DNA of 64,000 nucleotides from Datisca glomerata. Taxonomy: Eukaryota > Streptophyta > Magnoliopsida > Cucurbitales > Datiscaceae. The position numbers and the translations under genes are program-made. The stretch is from assembly GCA_003255025.1 (NCBI GenBank), contig QANY01013420.1:991645-1055644 (forward strand). Reading direction: 5' to 3'. The notes below the pieces were generated by a model. That model did not search any database, was not told the origin of the DNA, and worked only from the letters and a program-made list of their open reading frames with translations. How positions within the stretch are numbered: the stretch's first letter is position 1; each line of letters starts with the position of its first letter. Below, in pieces: positions 46,400 through 56,911 of this stretch.

Positions 46400-49300
46400 T
46401 ATTTTTTGTAGATGAGCCGTGTTCCATGACTTCGATAGGCCGAGGAGGTAATGCCCATTTCTGCCAATTCCTTTAATGAATTAAAGGCCTTCCTACTTCA
46501 ATCCTAACTTGCCTTTCCATGTTTGAAATATCTTCTTTAGTTACCTCCTACCTGGAATTCCCACGTGTTAACCCCTTTTTTCTAAAAGTAGGATTTTTGT
46601 TTCTCGTTATAATTTTCGAACCTGATCAATGATGTCTCCCTTCTTTCATCTAGAAAATCCAGGCATTCTTTCATTAACTCAAACTCAGGGACTCATCCAA
46701 GTCTGATCACATTATTGGGTTCTTTATTTCTATTGGTATGACTATTTTTGCCTCGTATGCTAGTGCGAAGAGAGTTTTGATAGTTGGTTCTCGTGGAGTT
46801 GGCCTATAGGCCCATAATACCGAAGGCAACTCCTCTACCAATTTTCCCTTAGTAGACTCTAGTTGTTTCTTTAAGCTTTTGCAGTGTCATCTTTGACCTT
46901 TCCGCTTAACTATTTCCTTGTAGATAGCATGGTGTATATAGCCATATAGTATGGTGTGCATAGTATGGTCTGAAATCAAGGCTATGGGTATTCCAAACCT
47001 GCAAACAATGTTCTTCCACATGAATCCCTTCACTTCCTCTTTGTGGACTCAGCCTAATGCTTCCTCTTTAATCCACTTAGTTGCAACTAGTAAGAATCGT
47101 TTCTATACAGGTGTCATTTGGAAGAGGCCCCATGATGTCTAATCCCCACTACATGAACGGTCACGGACTCATCACTATTTTAAGGTCTTCTGATGCCATC
47201 CTTGGGATAGGGAGTTGGTCATTTCTCACATTTGTTCATATATTGTTTTGCTTCTACATGTATTTTTTACCAATAATACTCTTCATTCAATATTTTATGT
47301 GCAAGTGACGTTCCTCTCACGTGATTTTCACAAATTTCTACACGTAATTTGGCTAGTCCGTATTTGACTTCACTAGGTCTAAGGCATTTAAGGTATAGCC
47401 TTGAGAAAGACCTGTGATACAACCTCCCAGTAATTAATAATATCTTGCACTTGGTTATCGAAGCTTTCATGCTTGCAGTTCGTCTTTAGGAGCTTTTTGT
47501 TCTCCAAATACTAGATATACGTCATCTTACCAGCTAGGCTCAAGATACTTGCACGAGATTATTCCTTTTGTCTGGGAGTACTAGTGACGATCCCAACATT
47601 GCAAAAATGACCATGTTCTCATTCTCTGTCCTTGGGATTTGTTTGATTTCTTATGCATTCAGCAAGTTCAGCATCCATTGCAAGTAGTCCATCATTCTAG
47701 AATCTTTTGTAGAGTATTCCCCTATAACCTAGTTAACAAATAGCATAGAATCATAAACAATCATATTTTCTAGTACCCATAGTTCGTGGAGCAATCAAAG
47801 TCCTACAATCAAAGCTTTGTATTTAGCTTCATGTTTGATGCTTTGAACTTGAATGACAAAGCTTATTCCATAGTTTTTCCATTCAGGTTCTGAATCACAA
47901 CTCTTTCCCCTGCTCTTCGGTTGTTGGATTCTTCGTCTATAAAGAACCAACAATCTTCTTGTGCTTCTTCCATTTTTTTCTCCATTATGCATACTTGTCT
48001 CTTAAGTAAAATCAACGATAATATCTTCTAGGACTTGTTTCTTCATCGAGGTCATTGGCTATTAAAAAATATCATTCTGCCCCATCTCCATTGCCCACTT
48101 CACAAGTCTTCCATTTATTTCAAGTGAATGCAGCAAACTCCAAATGGGAGAATACGTTAGAACGATATTTGTGTGAGACTGGAAATAGGGCTTGAACTTT
48201 TTCTCCATCTTCTTGTACTCAGGTTTTTCCGCTACGAGGCTCTTACTCTTAAAATACACCTGCCTCTGATGCTTATTTCTACTCTAATTAGAGCTACACT
48301 CACTGTCATTATAAACACTGTTATGTATAGAAACAATTCTTCTCCTGAAGTGGCTTAGGGAGTAGTGGTGGTGAAGCGAGGTATTCTTTGATTTTTTTTG
48401 AAAGGTTTCCTTGCATTCATCATCCTAATTGCGCATGGAGTCTTTTCAAAGCTTACGGAGAACGACTTACACATATTCGTTGATATGGAGAGGAACCTGT
48501 CGAGTGTCGCTAGTTTTCTCATTAGACTTTGCATCTCTTTCTAATCTTTCGGGGATCTCATTTCAATTATTGCTCTGACTTTTCCTGGATTAACCTCTAT
48601 CCCCCACTACATGACTAGCTGCCCCAAGAATTATCCCGTTAAGACTTTGAAAGTGCACTTCTCTAGGTTAAATTCCATGAGCATACCATCTATATAATCC
48701 TCCATGATTTTCCCGATTAGGCTGCAGAAGACTTTATTCACAACCTTTGGTAAGTTGCACATGTACATTTCAAATCGAATGACATTACCTTATAACAAAA
48801 TATTTCTTATTTGTCATGAAAGAAGATTTTTTATGATCAGCTTATAATGTTTTCACCTGATTGTATCATGGGTAGACATCCATGAAGCTTAAGATTTCAT
48901 GCTCTGATGTTTCGTCCACCATCTTATATCTAAAAGGGTAATGAGCAATCATCTTTTGGGTAGGCTTTTTTCAAATCAGTAAAATTCACGCATATCCTCC
49001 ATTTCTATTCTACTTTTTTACCATCAGGACATTTTCTAGCCATTATGGGTAATCTACTTCTGTTATGAAGCCAACATTTAACAGTTTCTCCACCTCTTCT
49101 TTTATGGTTGCATTTTGTTCTGGTATGGAGCTCCTCTTCTCTGTTTCACTATTTTGACATCATGGTTTACATTTAATTTATAATAAAATAATACTTTCAT
49201 CGATGCTTGGCATTTTGTATGTCATGCTAGCAAATACATCTCTATTTTTTCTCAAGATTCTGTTACTTCCTTTTTCTCTGTTGCGCTGGATTGGGCGCCT

Positions 49301-50640
49301 ATCTTGGTCACATAGTCATTTCACTTTCTAAGTGTATCAGTTCCTTTGTGATGATGACTCAAATTCAATGGCTCTTCCTGTCTGTCTTCCTTCAATTGTT
49401 ATTGACTCGTTTTGACGGCTTGTTTTTCATTTTCCATCGTCGTGCATTTTATTGAGCTCAAGATAGAGACGACGCAACATCGGGCAATGACTTGATCTCC
49501 CCTGATTGTTTTGATTCCTCTTAATGATGGATACTTCAGAACTTGATAGTACGTTGACAGAATGACTTTTATCTTATGCAGCCAAGTTCTTCCCAGTATT
49601 GCACTATAAGAGGATGGTGCGTCTACTACCATAAATTTCATTAGGTGGTTGAATGGATCTACGTTCACTGGGAGTATGAGTATGCCTTCATTTTCTCGGC
49701 TCTTTCCAACCTCTTTTTTCCCACTTCAGATCTCTGGCCGCCTGTTTGATGTTCCATGTCTTAATGTTAGTCTTTCCAACCCATCATCATAGTTTTCAAC
49801 CTAGCATATCTCATCTTTCAAACAATGAGTAATATCCTACAGAGGTTCCTCTTTCTTTATTGGATATATTTTGAGTCTTCCATAACAGAGCGGTACGTCA
49901 AATACTATTTTAAAAAAATAGAAGACATGGTGATTAAGTTATTAATTGTAAAAGAAAAGAGCTAATGATACAAATTTAAAGCATTATAGTGTAGACTATT
50001 GGGAATATTCAGCACATGAGTTCATCCTCATGCTGGTGTGGGCCATCACCTATATTGAACCATATGAAATGGTCAATTGGATCTGTCTTCCTCTCATAAC
50101 ACTTGAACTTTAGGGCCGCAAACATTTTCAGGATAGGTGCAGCAAAAATCTTTGGGCATGATGGGGAGTGCGTAAGTGACTTTAGGTCTCCCATGCCAGT
50201 ATTCTCAACTTTCACGTCACCAACATTTTTCTTTTCAGCATCTCCTTAAATGTTTTTATCAATTCTTTCAGCTGGTTATCCTCTTCCGCTTCTTTTCTAT
50301 TATCCTTAAATTGGACCTATGCATCATCGCGTTGTGCATTGTGGCTCACATAACAAATAATCCGTCTGGCAGGCTGGTTACTCTGTTCCGCATGTTGATT
50401 CGCCATATTTTTCCATTCTTCTATGTTAGTCCGTTGACTCACTTCCACCTGCATTTTAGCCATGACTCCCGCAAAGTGAGATCTGGTCCTGCACAGTCTT
50501 CCACACGTTACATAGGGCCTCATTGTTTTGTTTCTCCATGCTCTACGTACCTATCAATATGGGCTGCGAGGGTTGATCAACGTGATCCACCTCGTTGCCA
50601 TCATTGAGAATCATGTTTAATTTGGTTCTAAGCATCTTAC
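46400..50640 (-). pseudogene. Gypsy gag-pol, decayed
   Basis: Pieces in order on the minus strand are as follows. Gag at 50215-50009 reads SCPKIFAAPILKMFAALKFK and CYERKTDPIDHF. Protease at 49668-49399 reads FMVVDAPSSYSAILGRTWLH, the gypsy pattern with LGR.WL. Reverse transcriptase at about 49150-48360 reads EEVEKLLNVGFITEVDYPYW and LENVLMVKK. RNase H at 48259-47795 reads KKFKPYFQSHTNIVLTYSP, INGRLVKWAMEMGQ and IKHEAKYKALIVGL. The integrase zinc-binding module at 47470-47267 reads GRLYHRSFSRLYLKCLRPSE and NHVRGTSLAHKILNEEYYW. Order RT-RNase H-integrase is the Ty3/gypsy order. Integrase core further left (47250-46700) is degraded. Stops occur in every domain. Confidence 0.85.
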
Positions 50641-50687
50641 TTTGCACTCTTGAGTTTTTACTAAGTCTCTTAATGAAAGTACAAATC

Positions 50688-50974
50688 TATAAAAGAATAT
50701 TACCGTAGAATATAGAATGAATATAGAAAGTATAAAAGTGAGAGACAATAGATTTAAGAAGTATTATGATTGTATTCGATCTATCTTTTTGGGCTACATT
50801 GTCATTTTTTATAAGGTACAAATATTCTAGTATATTTCACTAATTTGTTACTATATAATAAGAAAATCATTTTTTATCATTTTTTATTGGAAGCTTGGAT
50901 TGTGCTCATCGCCTCCTTCTTTTTGATTGGTTGATGATTGATTACGTGGTGACTAATATGCCTGATACCGTACA
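50688..50974 (-). repeat. 5' LTR of the gypsy element (right end)
   Basis: It matches 32959-33323, with shared AGAATATTACCGTAGAATAT-like start, GAGAGACAATAGATT, GATTGTATTCGATC and a final CGTACAAAT. About 287 bp, with an internal loss. The first bases are TATAAAAG where the partner has TGTAAGAG. Confidence 0.75.
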
Positions 50975-51789
50975 AATACCTTCATTGTCAATTACACAAA
51001 GAAGCAGATGATAACCAGTCCGCGATTTAACGCCTGAAATGGAAGAAAAGAGGGAGTAGTTGAAAGAAGTAGGGGAGAAGGGGTAAAGAAAAGGGTTAAA
51101 AAAAATTAAATTCCATCTGACATCCACTTGGTAAGTACGTGAAGGCCACGCCAACGATACGGACTTGAAAATTGACGAAGTTCGACGGATGAAATACGGA
51201 TGAAATACGTGAAATAAAAACTTGAAATTAATAAACGATTCTTGTCAAAACAAATTAAAATTAGTCACCATTTAAATCATTTATTAAATATAATGGTCTA
51301 AGAATGCATTTTTCTAAAAAAAATGATTTATATGTAAAAAAATAAAAATTACTTTTTCATAATTTGAGATACTTGTTAGAATAATTCATAAGTTATTAAA
51401 TAATAGACTAAATTTTAAATCACCAAATAATATATAAATCATTCGTACGTTAATATTTTATGACTCATTATAATTATTTGATAAACTATTCTATAAATGA
51501 TTGTCACATTATTTGATCACTTAAAACTTAATTAATTATTTGATCGACGTTGAATTATTCTATTTTCTTATATCAGTGTAATTTTTAGAATTAAAATGAC
51601 GTAAAAACTATCAAATAAAACTTAAATTATTTCAAAATGGTGGCAACTACTAACTTAATCTTTAGTTTCAAACTTAAGTAAAACGTTTTCCACTACTTTG
51701 AAAGAATAAGAAAAAACTTTGTGATATCACAGAAAAGCCACGTGGAAGATGTTTTGCATGTCCTTTCACATATTTGAAAAACTTTCAGT
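50975..51789. repeat. Right part of host-duplication unit 1
   Basis: It continues the unit broken at 32958. GAAGCAGATGATAACC at 51000 and AAATTAAATTCCATCTGACA near 51105 match 52890 onward in unit 2, as does GTTTTCCACTACTTTGAAA near 51683. A stretch at about 51320-51640 has no counterpart in unit 2 and may be an AT-rich insertion. No gene seen. Confidence 0.6.
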
Positions 51790-53340
51790 TTCTATATTGC
51801 GCGTGAACGCCATGTACAACTTTTACATTTTTAATTGATAAAATACCCTTTAATTTTTACTTATTACCCCCATTACATTTCTTAATCCATTTTATTTTAG
51901 GCATGAAGCTTCAATCTCTTCTGATTGGATCTTAACAGGAGGGTTATGTTTATGTAATCGTGATTGTTCGTGTAAAAATGGATAACGACAATCATCTTGA
52001 CAAATGTGATCAGATTTTTTTTTTTCATTTTTTTATTTTTTCTTTTTTGTTTTGTTTTTTTGTGAGACTGAATCTCGATCCTCCTTTCTTGAAATTGACG
52101 GTTCAGATCTAACAGAATTCTCTCATATTCTATAGAACATGAGAGAATCTTGATCCTAAAACTTCATCAGTTTGCTATTGTTAGTGTCTTCATCTACTTC
52201 ATCAACTTGTCATATATGCATCCTCTTGACCGCGAAGCTATGGATGATTTTACCTATACAAAATCCTATATATTCAAAACCAAATTTCCTAATTGAAATT
52301 CTAAAGCAAATATTAGAGAAATTGGATACAAGGGAAAATCAGCGGGATAAATTAGGGATTTTTATTTATTGGGCGTTTACTTATATTTATAATAAGATGA
52401 AATTTGGAATCAGTTTCCCTAAAAATCGTGTGAAGAATGAAATGACCAAAAATTAAAATAAGAAATCATATTAATATATTTGTTAATGGTTAGGAATCAT
52501 GAATCAGATTATTGAGAATAAAAATTATTTTGTGTGTTTACTAAATCAAAATATCAAAATCAAAATATATGACATTACTAAATGTTCTTTAACTAAAATA
52601 AATATTTTTAATTAATTATTTTGAGGACATAATAGATTTTTCATAGTCCATGCCAAGTGAATCAAAATGTGAGATCACATTACCATCTATTTATTAGGAA
52701 TCTCATCACATGTAGTCAACGGAATCAATTCTGATCAAAGTTATGAGACCTACTTTGAATTTGATTCTAAAATTATAATAAACAATTAAAATGATAAATT
52801 ATATTTCGCATAATCTATTTTACAAAAATCAAATAAACACGTCATTAAGATTTTGAATAGAGAAAATCATCATACCTCAATGTAAAATACAAGAGGAGCA
52901 GATGATGACAATTCGACGGATTTCACGCCGAAACGAAAGAGAAGAGGGAAAGGGACAAAGGGTTAGAAAATGGTAAAAAAAAATTAAATTCCATTTGACA
53001 TCCATATGGCAAATGAAGAAGTTCGACAAATAGATTATATAAAAACAAATCTGAAAATTAATGAATGATTCTTATAAAAAAGAAACTTATAAACCATTTA
53101 AATCATTTGTGAAATAATGGAATAAAAATGCATTTTTCCCAAAACTAAGTAAAACACTAATTATTGAAAAAACTTTAAATTCTATGCTGACATGGGTGAT
53201 TCCAAGTCTTTTGGATAAGAACATTTTTAAAAAGTGAATATAATTATTAGACAAGAAACATAGTATTAAAAAATTGTGGCCAAATTCAAACTAAAGCGAA
53301 AAAGTTTTCCACTACTTTGAAAAAATAAAATCTGTCTTTC
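51790..53340. repeat. Host-duplication unit 2
   Basis: The unit starts with the sequence shared with 32590-32958 (CATGTACAACTTTTAC, CGAAGCTATGGATGATTTTACC). It ends with the sequence shared with 50975-51789, including CATTTGACATCCATATGGCA and TTTTCCACTACTTTGAAA. It is in the same orientation as unit 1. The order in both units is the same once the gypsy element is removed, so this was a tandem duplication of at least 1.2 kb. No coding region is recognised in it. Confidence 0.65.
52368..52850. mobile_element. Possible MITE inside duplication unit 2
   Basis: The segment begins TTGGGCGTTTACTTA and ends CAAATAAACACGTC. These ends are imperfect inverted repeats of the GGGCGTTTA type seen in plant MITEs. 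Unit 1 has no matching sequence. No clear target duplication, so the superfamily is left open. Confidence 0.4.
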
Positions 53341-54489
53341 TTTGATTGTATATTCTTTATTCCAAATTTCCATCTCTATCTCTACCCCACAGGCCACAAG
53401 AGTCCGTATGGACTTTGATTTGGCATTTGATAAGCACTTCATTTCTTAATTTGAACAAGTTAGATACCAACTATTTTAACAAAAATACACTCTTGAATCC
53501 ACTATTATGGAACACGTTTGGACTTTATTTTTAATAACAAGACCAGTAATGATCACAAATAGATCATGTTAAAAAAATCATAAATATAAAAAAATAAAAA
53601 AATAATCACTATATGCGTCTCAAAAATTAAATTGTTTGTATAATATATTACGTATATATAAATATACTGTAGATATATTTTATGTATATGATATACATAT
53701 ATATATTTTCTAAACATTGAACTTAATTTCGTTGGGACGTAGGGGTTTATTTTATGGCGCAAGTTTCTTTTGAGAATTTAGAATGACTATTTTTTAGTTT
53801 CTTTCATCATTGACTTTTTTTTTTCTTAAAGTGATTTATTCTAAATGTTCTTTAGACTTGAATCATCATTTTATTTTCAAATCACTAACCATACATACCC
53901 TTTCATATCGTAAAATCGCATTACCATGTAAGATCAAGTAAAATGCGAAACTTCACAAACCAACACTCGGAACTCATCTCCAGATTCATAGTTGGTTGTC
54001 TGTTGAATTAGAATTCTTTGTAGCAGATAAATAAGACGACTGAATAAGCCCAATAAGAATGGTTTCGAATTTAAAACAGGAACGACTTGGAAATCTATTA
54101 ATTTTAATGCAAATTTTACAGAATAGATAACTTTAAAGATGATGTTTTAAAAAATGTCAGGTTTTTAAAAGTTTTAAATAAAAAATAGATTTCCATAATT
54201 ATCAATGATTATAAATCAAATTGACTCTAACATAAGTATGGCGTGTTTGACAGATTTTTTAGTAAATCAGTTATATATAATTGATATACCAATATAAAAA
54301 ATGTTTAAATGATGAATTAATTAATACTCAAAATAATATTTAAAATTTGATTAATTATAAGAAGTCAATTAATGTTGGACATCGATAAAAAATTTAAATT
54401 TTGAAAATCGTTAAAAATGCTCAAAATCTCAAAATTTCAGGTCAATCAATAATATATCATTGATTGACTTATTAATACATTTGTCCAAA
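53341..54489. other. AT-rich intergenic DNA
   Basis: No supported gene. TA-rich simple repeats lie at 53636-53710 (ATATAC/TATATA stretches). Short frames at 53346-53534 and 53553-53762 have no recognisable domain. Confidence 0.5.
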
Positions 54490-55170
54490 TCTATTATAAG
54501 GATGTTTGAAACATTTTCAGGTCAATCAACGAGATGAGTCAAAAATATTTCAAACGTCTCATAATAGACTGGGTCAATGGATTGATCATCTCATTGATCG
54601 ATCTAAAATTTTCAGGCCAATCAATGATATTGATTGGCTGATCAATTCATTCGTCCCAGCCTATATTATAGGGTCAATGGATTTATCATCGTATTGATTG
54701 ATCTGAAATTTTCAAGTTAATCAATAATATATCATTGATTAACTGATCAATTTATTCGTCTCAATCTATTATAAAAGTGTGTGAAATATTTTAAGTCAAT
54801 TAATGAGATGAGTCGAAGATGTTTCAAACGCTTCTATAATAAACTAGGTCAATGGATTGATCATCGCATCGATTGACTGATCAATCCATGCATCCAAATC
54901 TATTATTGAGATGAGTGGGTTGATCATTTCATTAATTAACCCAAAATTTTAGGGCCAATCAATAAGATTGACTGATTAATTCATTCGTCCAAATTCATTA
55001 TAGAGGTGTTTTGAAACATTTTCAAGTCAATCAGTAAGATGAGTCGAAGTTGTTTCAAACGCCTCTATAATAGACTAAAGCGAATATATTGATCAACTCA
55101 TTGATTGACTGATCAATCCATTCATCTGAATCTATTATTGAGACGAATGGATTGATCATCTCATTAATTA
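54490..55170. repeat. Hairpin-rich tandem array
   Basis: Repeats of 230-275 bp are marked by GTTTGAAACATTTTCAGGTC near 54505, its relative near 54780 and GAAACATTTTCAAGTCAATC near 55013. Each unit holds two inverted-repeat pairs. One has arms like TCATTATAGAGGTGTTTTGA (54994 onward) and CAAACGCCTCTATAATAGA (ending 55074). The other has arms GATCAATCCATTCATCT (55111-55127) and AGACGAATGGATTGATC (55141-55157). Many copies of ATTGATTGA/TCAATCAAT also occur. No coding potential. Confidence 0.8.
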
Positions 55171-55496
55171 ATCAAAAAATATTTGATTATGATATAATCA
55201 ATAACTAATTAATTGAATCATTCAATTACTTTAATATCTTCTACAATCGACATTTGTTATAAACAAGGAAAAACACCCTTAATTCAATGTTCATATAATT
55301 AATAAAAAACTAAAATCAAATTTGAAAATCATTAAATTTCAACATTAGCTATAAACAAACAAAGAAAGAACTAATATTCTTAATTGAATATTGATATAAT
55401 TAATAAAAAATAAAATAAAATCAGAGAAAATCTAGAAAATCATGAACAATATCATCTCTTCAAATCTCAATCAATCAAGGATCGATGACGTGACAT

Positions 55497-55644
55497 AAAA
55501 CAAAAATATGAAAACTAGGCTCCCAAATAAAAATAAAGCGTGATATTTTTTAAAGTGAGTTTCAAAACCTATGTATTTGGTGCAATTACTTTAATTCTAA
55601 TAACTAACCATCTAAAACAAAAATATGAAAACTAGGCTCCCAAA
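55497..55644. repeat. Pair of identical 31-bp direct repeats, 117 bp apart
   Basis: The 31-bp sequence beginning AAAACAAAAATATGAAAACT occurs at 55497-55527 and exactly again at 55614-55644. The intervening 86 bp are unrelated AT-rich sequence. It could be a short duplication scar or part of a larger repeat. Confidence 0.85.
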
Positions 55645-56910
55645 CATAATCATAATAATGCATCATTGGTAAACAACTTGATACATTTCAATGGCTACTT
55701 TCTTGTGTGGATGCTTGTAAACTGGTTTCAAACACGATTCGAGAATACATGTAAAATCAGGTGATTGCTCTCTCTTTTTTTGGAAACAGCTAAATATTCC
55801 TCTTTTAACTCTTTAAGTGCACTAAAATTATATGAAGTTACCTATATTTATACGGTATAAATATTTTGGTCATTCTTTCTCACTTCCTTTCAGCATCTGC
55901 AAGAAGGAAAAAGATAGGCTGCATGCTAAAATAAACGCAATGTCAATAAGATTAAGATGATCCTGACTTGCAAATAGGATCATGAATGAGGATGAATCAA
56001 GGGAAGTCCATGTCACGTGCCTGACAAATAGGATAATAAGTTGAACATTCAATACTTTTCGTTCAATAATACAATATTACCCTAAACTGTAAACCAAATC
56101 AATTTACAATGATCATGATGGAGGAATACTCCATTAGATGGAATTCAATGCATTTTGAACTAAGAACAGAGGCAGAAATTAAAATGAGTTTAGTAGATTA
56201 TGGTTTTCAGTTGTCAACTTTTCTAGAACTATCCTGACCATTGCTTCTAATTCGAATTAGCATGTAAAAGATGGCTAAAAGTTGTCTAATTCCATTACTT
56301 AAGAGCTTTCCTGATCCTTAAATTCTGCTTCCAAAAGGTCCCCACTTTATTCAGCAAAAGGTCTTTGCTCCTACAGGTTCCCCACTCAGTCTGCAAAGAG
56401 TAACCACAAAGTCGCCCCCCACCCCCTAAACAAAAAAAAGAACCCTATTCCTTTTGATGAATAACACTGCCAACTAAAAGGACACCGTGATTCGAGTTTC
56501 TAATCGTTGCAAAAGGTCAATCTTCTCTCTATATCTTTGATGACAAAAGCAAGACTATGAGGTTCATAATGGTCAAACACCAGACTATTTAATTAGTAAC
56601 AGTAGTCACTCTTACAAATGTGAGGTGCTACTATGAGAGATATTTTGGCAAATGCACATCTGTTACAAGGGATTTACCCAGTACCGGCCACCAACACTTG
56701 CAACCGCATGTAAGATGATTATTTTACACATTGAATCACCAAACAACTACTGTTTCACACCTTCCAAATTACTTACCATGACCTTGCATGGAAGAGCAAA
56801 GTTGAAAACTTACCGGGCACTAAATCATCAACCGAGAACTACTAGAGTGCATTACATATAAATGTCAAGAGATAACGGTGCTTAGTGCGTACCAAATGTG
56901 CCTAATTTAT
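55645..56910. other. Downstream flank of CARB
   Basis: Contains the CARB 3' untranslated region at its right end and otherwise no supported gene. Small frames on either strand (55870-56052, 56652-56861) lack recognisable domains. Confidence 0.5.
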
Positions 56911-56911
56911 T
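56906..56911 (-). terminator. AATAAA overlapping the CARB stop codon
   Basis: On the minus strand AATAAA begins at the last base of the TGA stop codon. It is the canonical polyadenylation hexamer, but its position directly at the stop would leave a very short 3' untranslated region, so it may be fortuitous. Confidence 0.35.

Larger units (their letters stand above)
32959..50974 (-). mobile_element. Ty3/gypsy retrotransposon, Tat-lineage-like, with antisense ORF and nested copia insertions
   Basis: Read on the minus strand: 5' LTR (50974-50688), gag and pol (about 50640-46400), a ~78-bp tandem array (46240-45330), an ORF on the opposite strand (45290 back to 33753), and the 3' LTR (33323-32959). 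The element spans about 18.0 kb, of which about 10.1 kb is two later copia insertions, leaving about 7.9 kb. Established knowledge: Tat-lineage elements such as Grande and Retand carry an antisense ORF and hypervariable tandem repeats between pol and the 3' LTR. The layout here fits that, but lineage assignment is inference. No clear target duplication was found. Confidence 0.72.

Noticed and set aside
50176..50607. 143-codon open frame on the plus strand
   Set aside because: It overlaps gypsy gag on the opposite strand, where recognisable gag motifs occur; no independent motif is seen.
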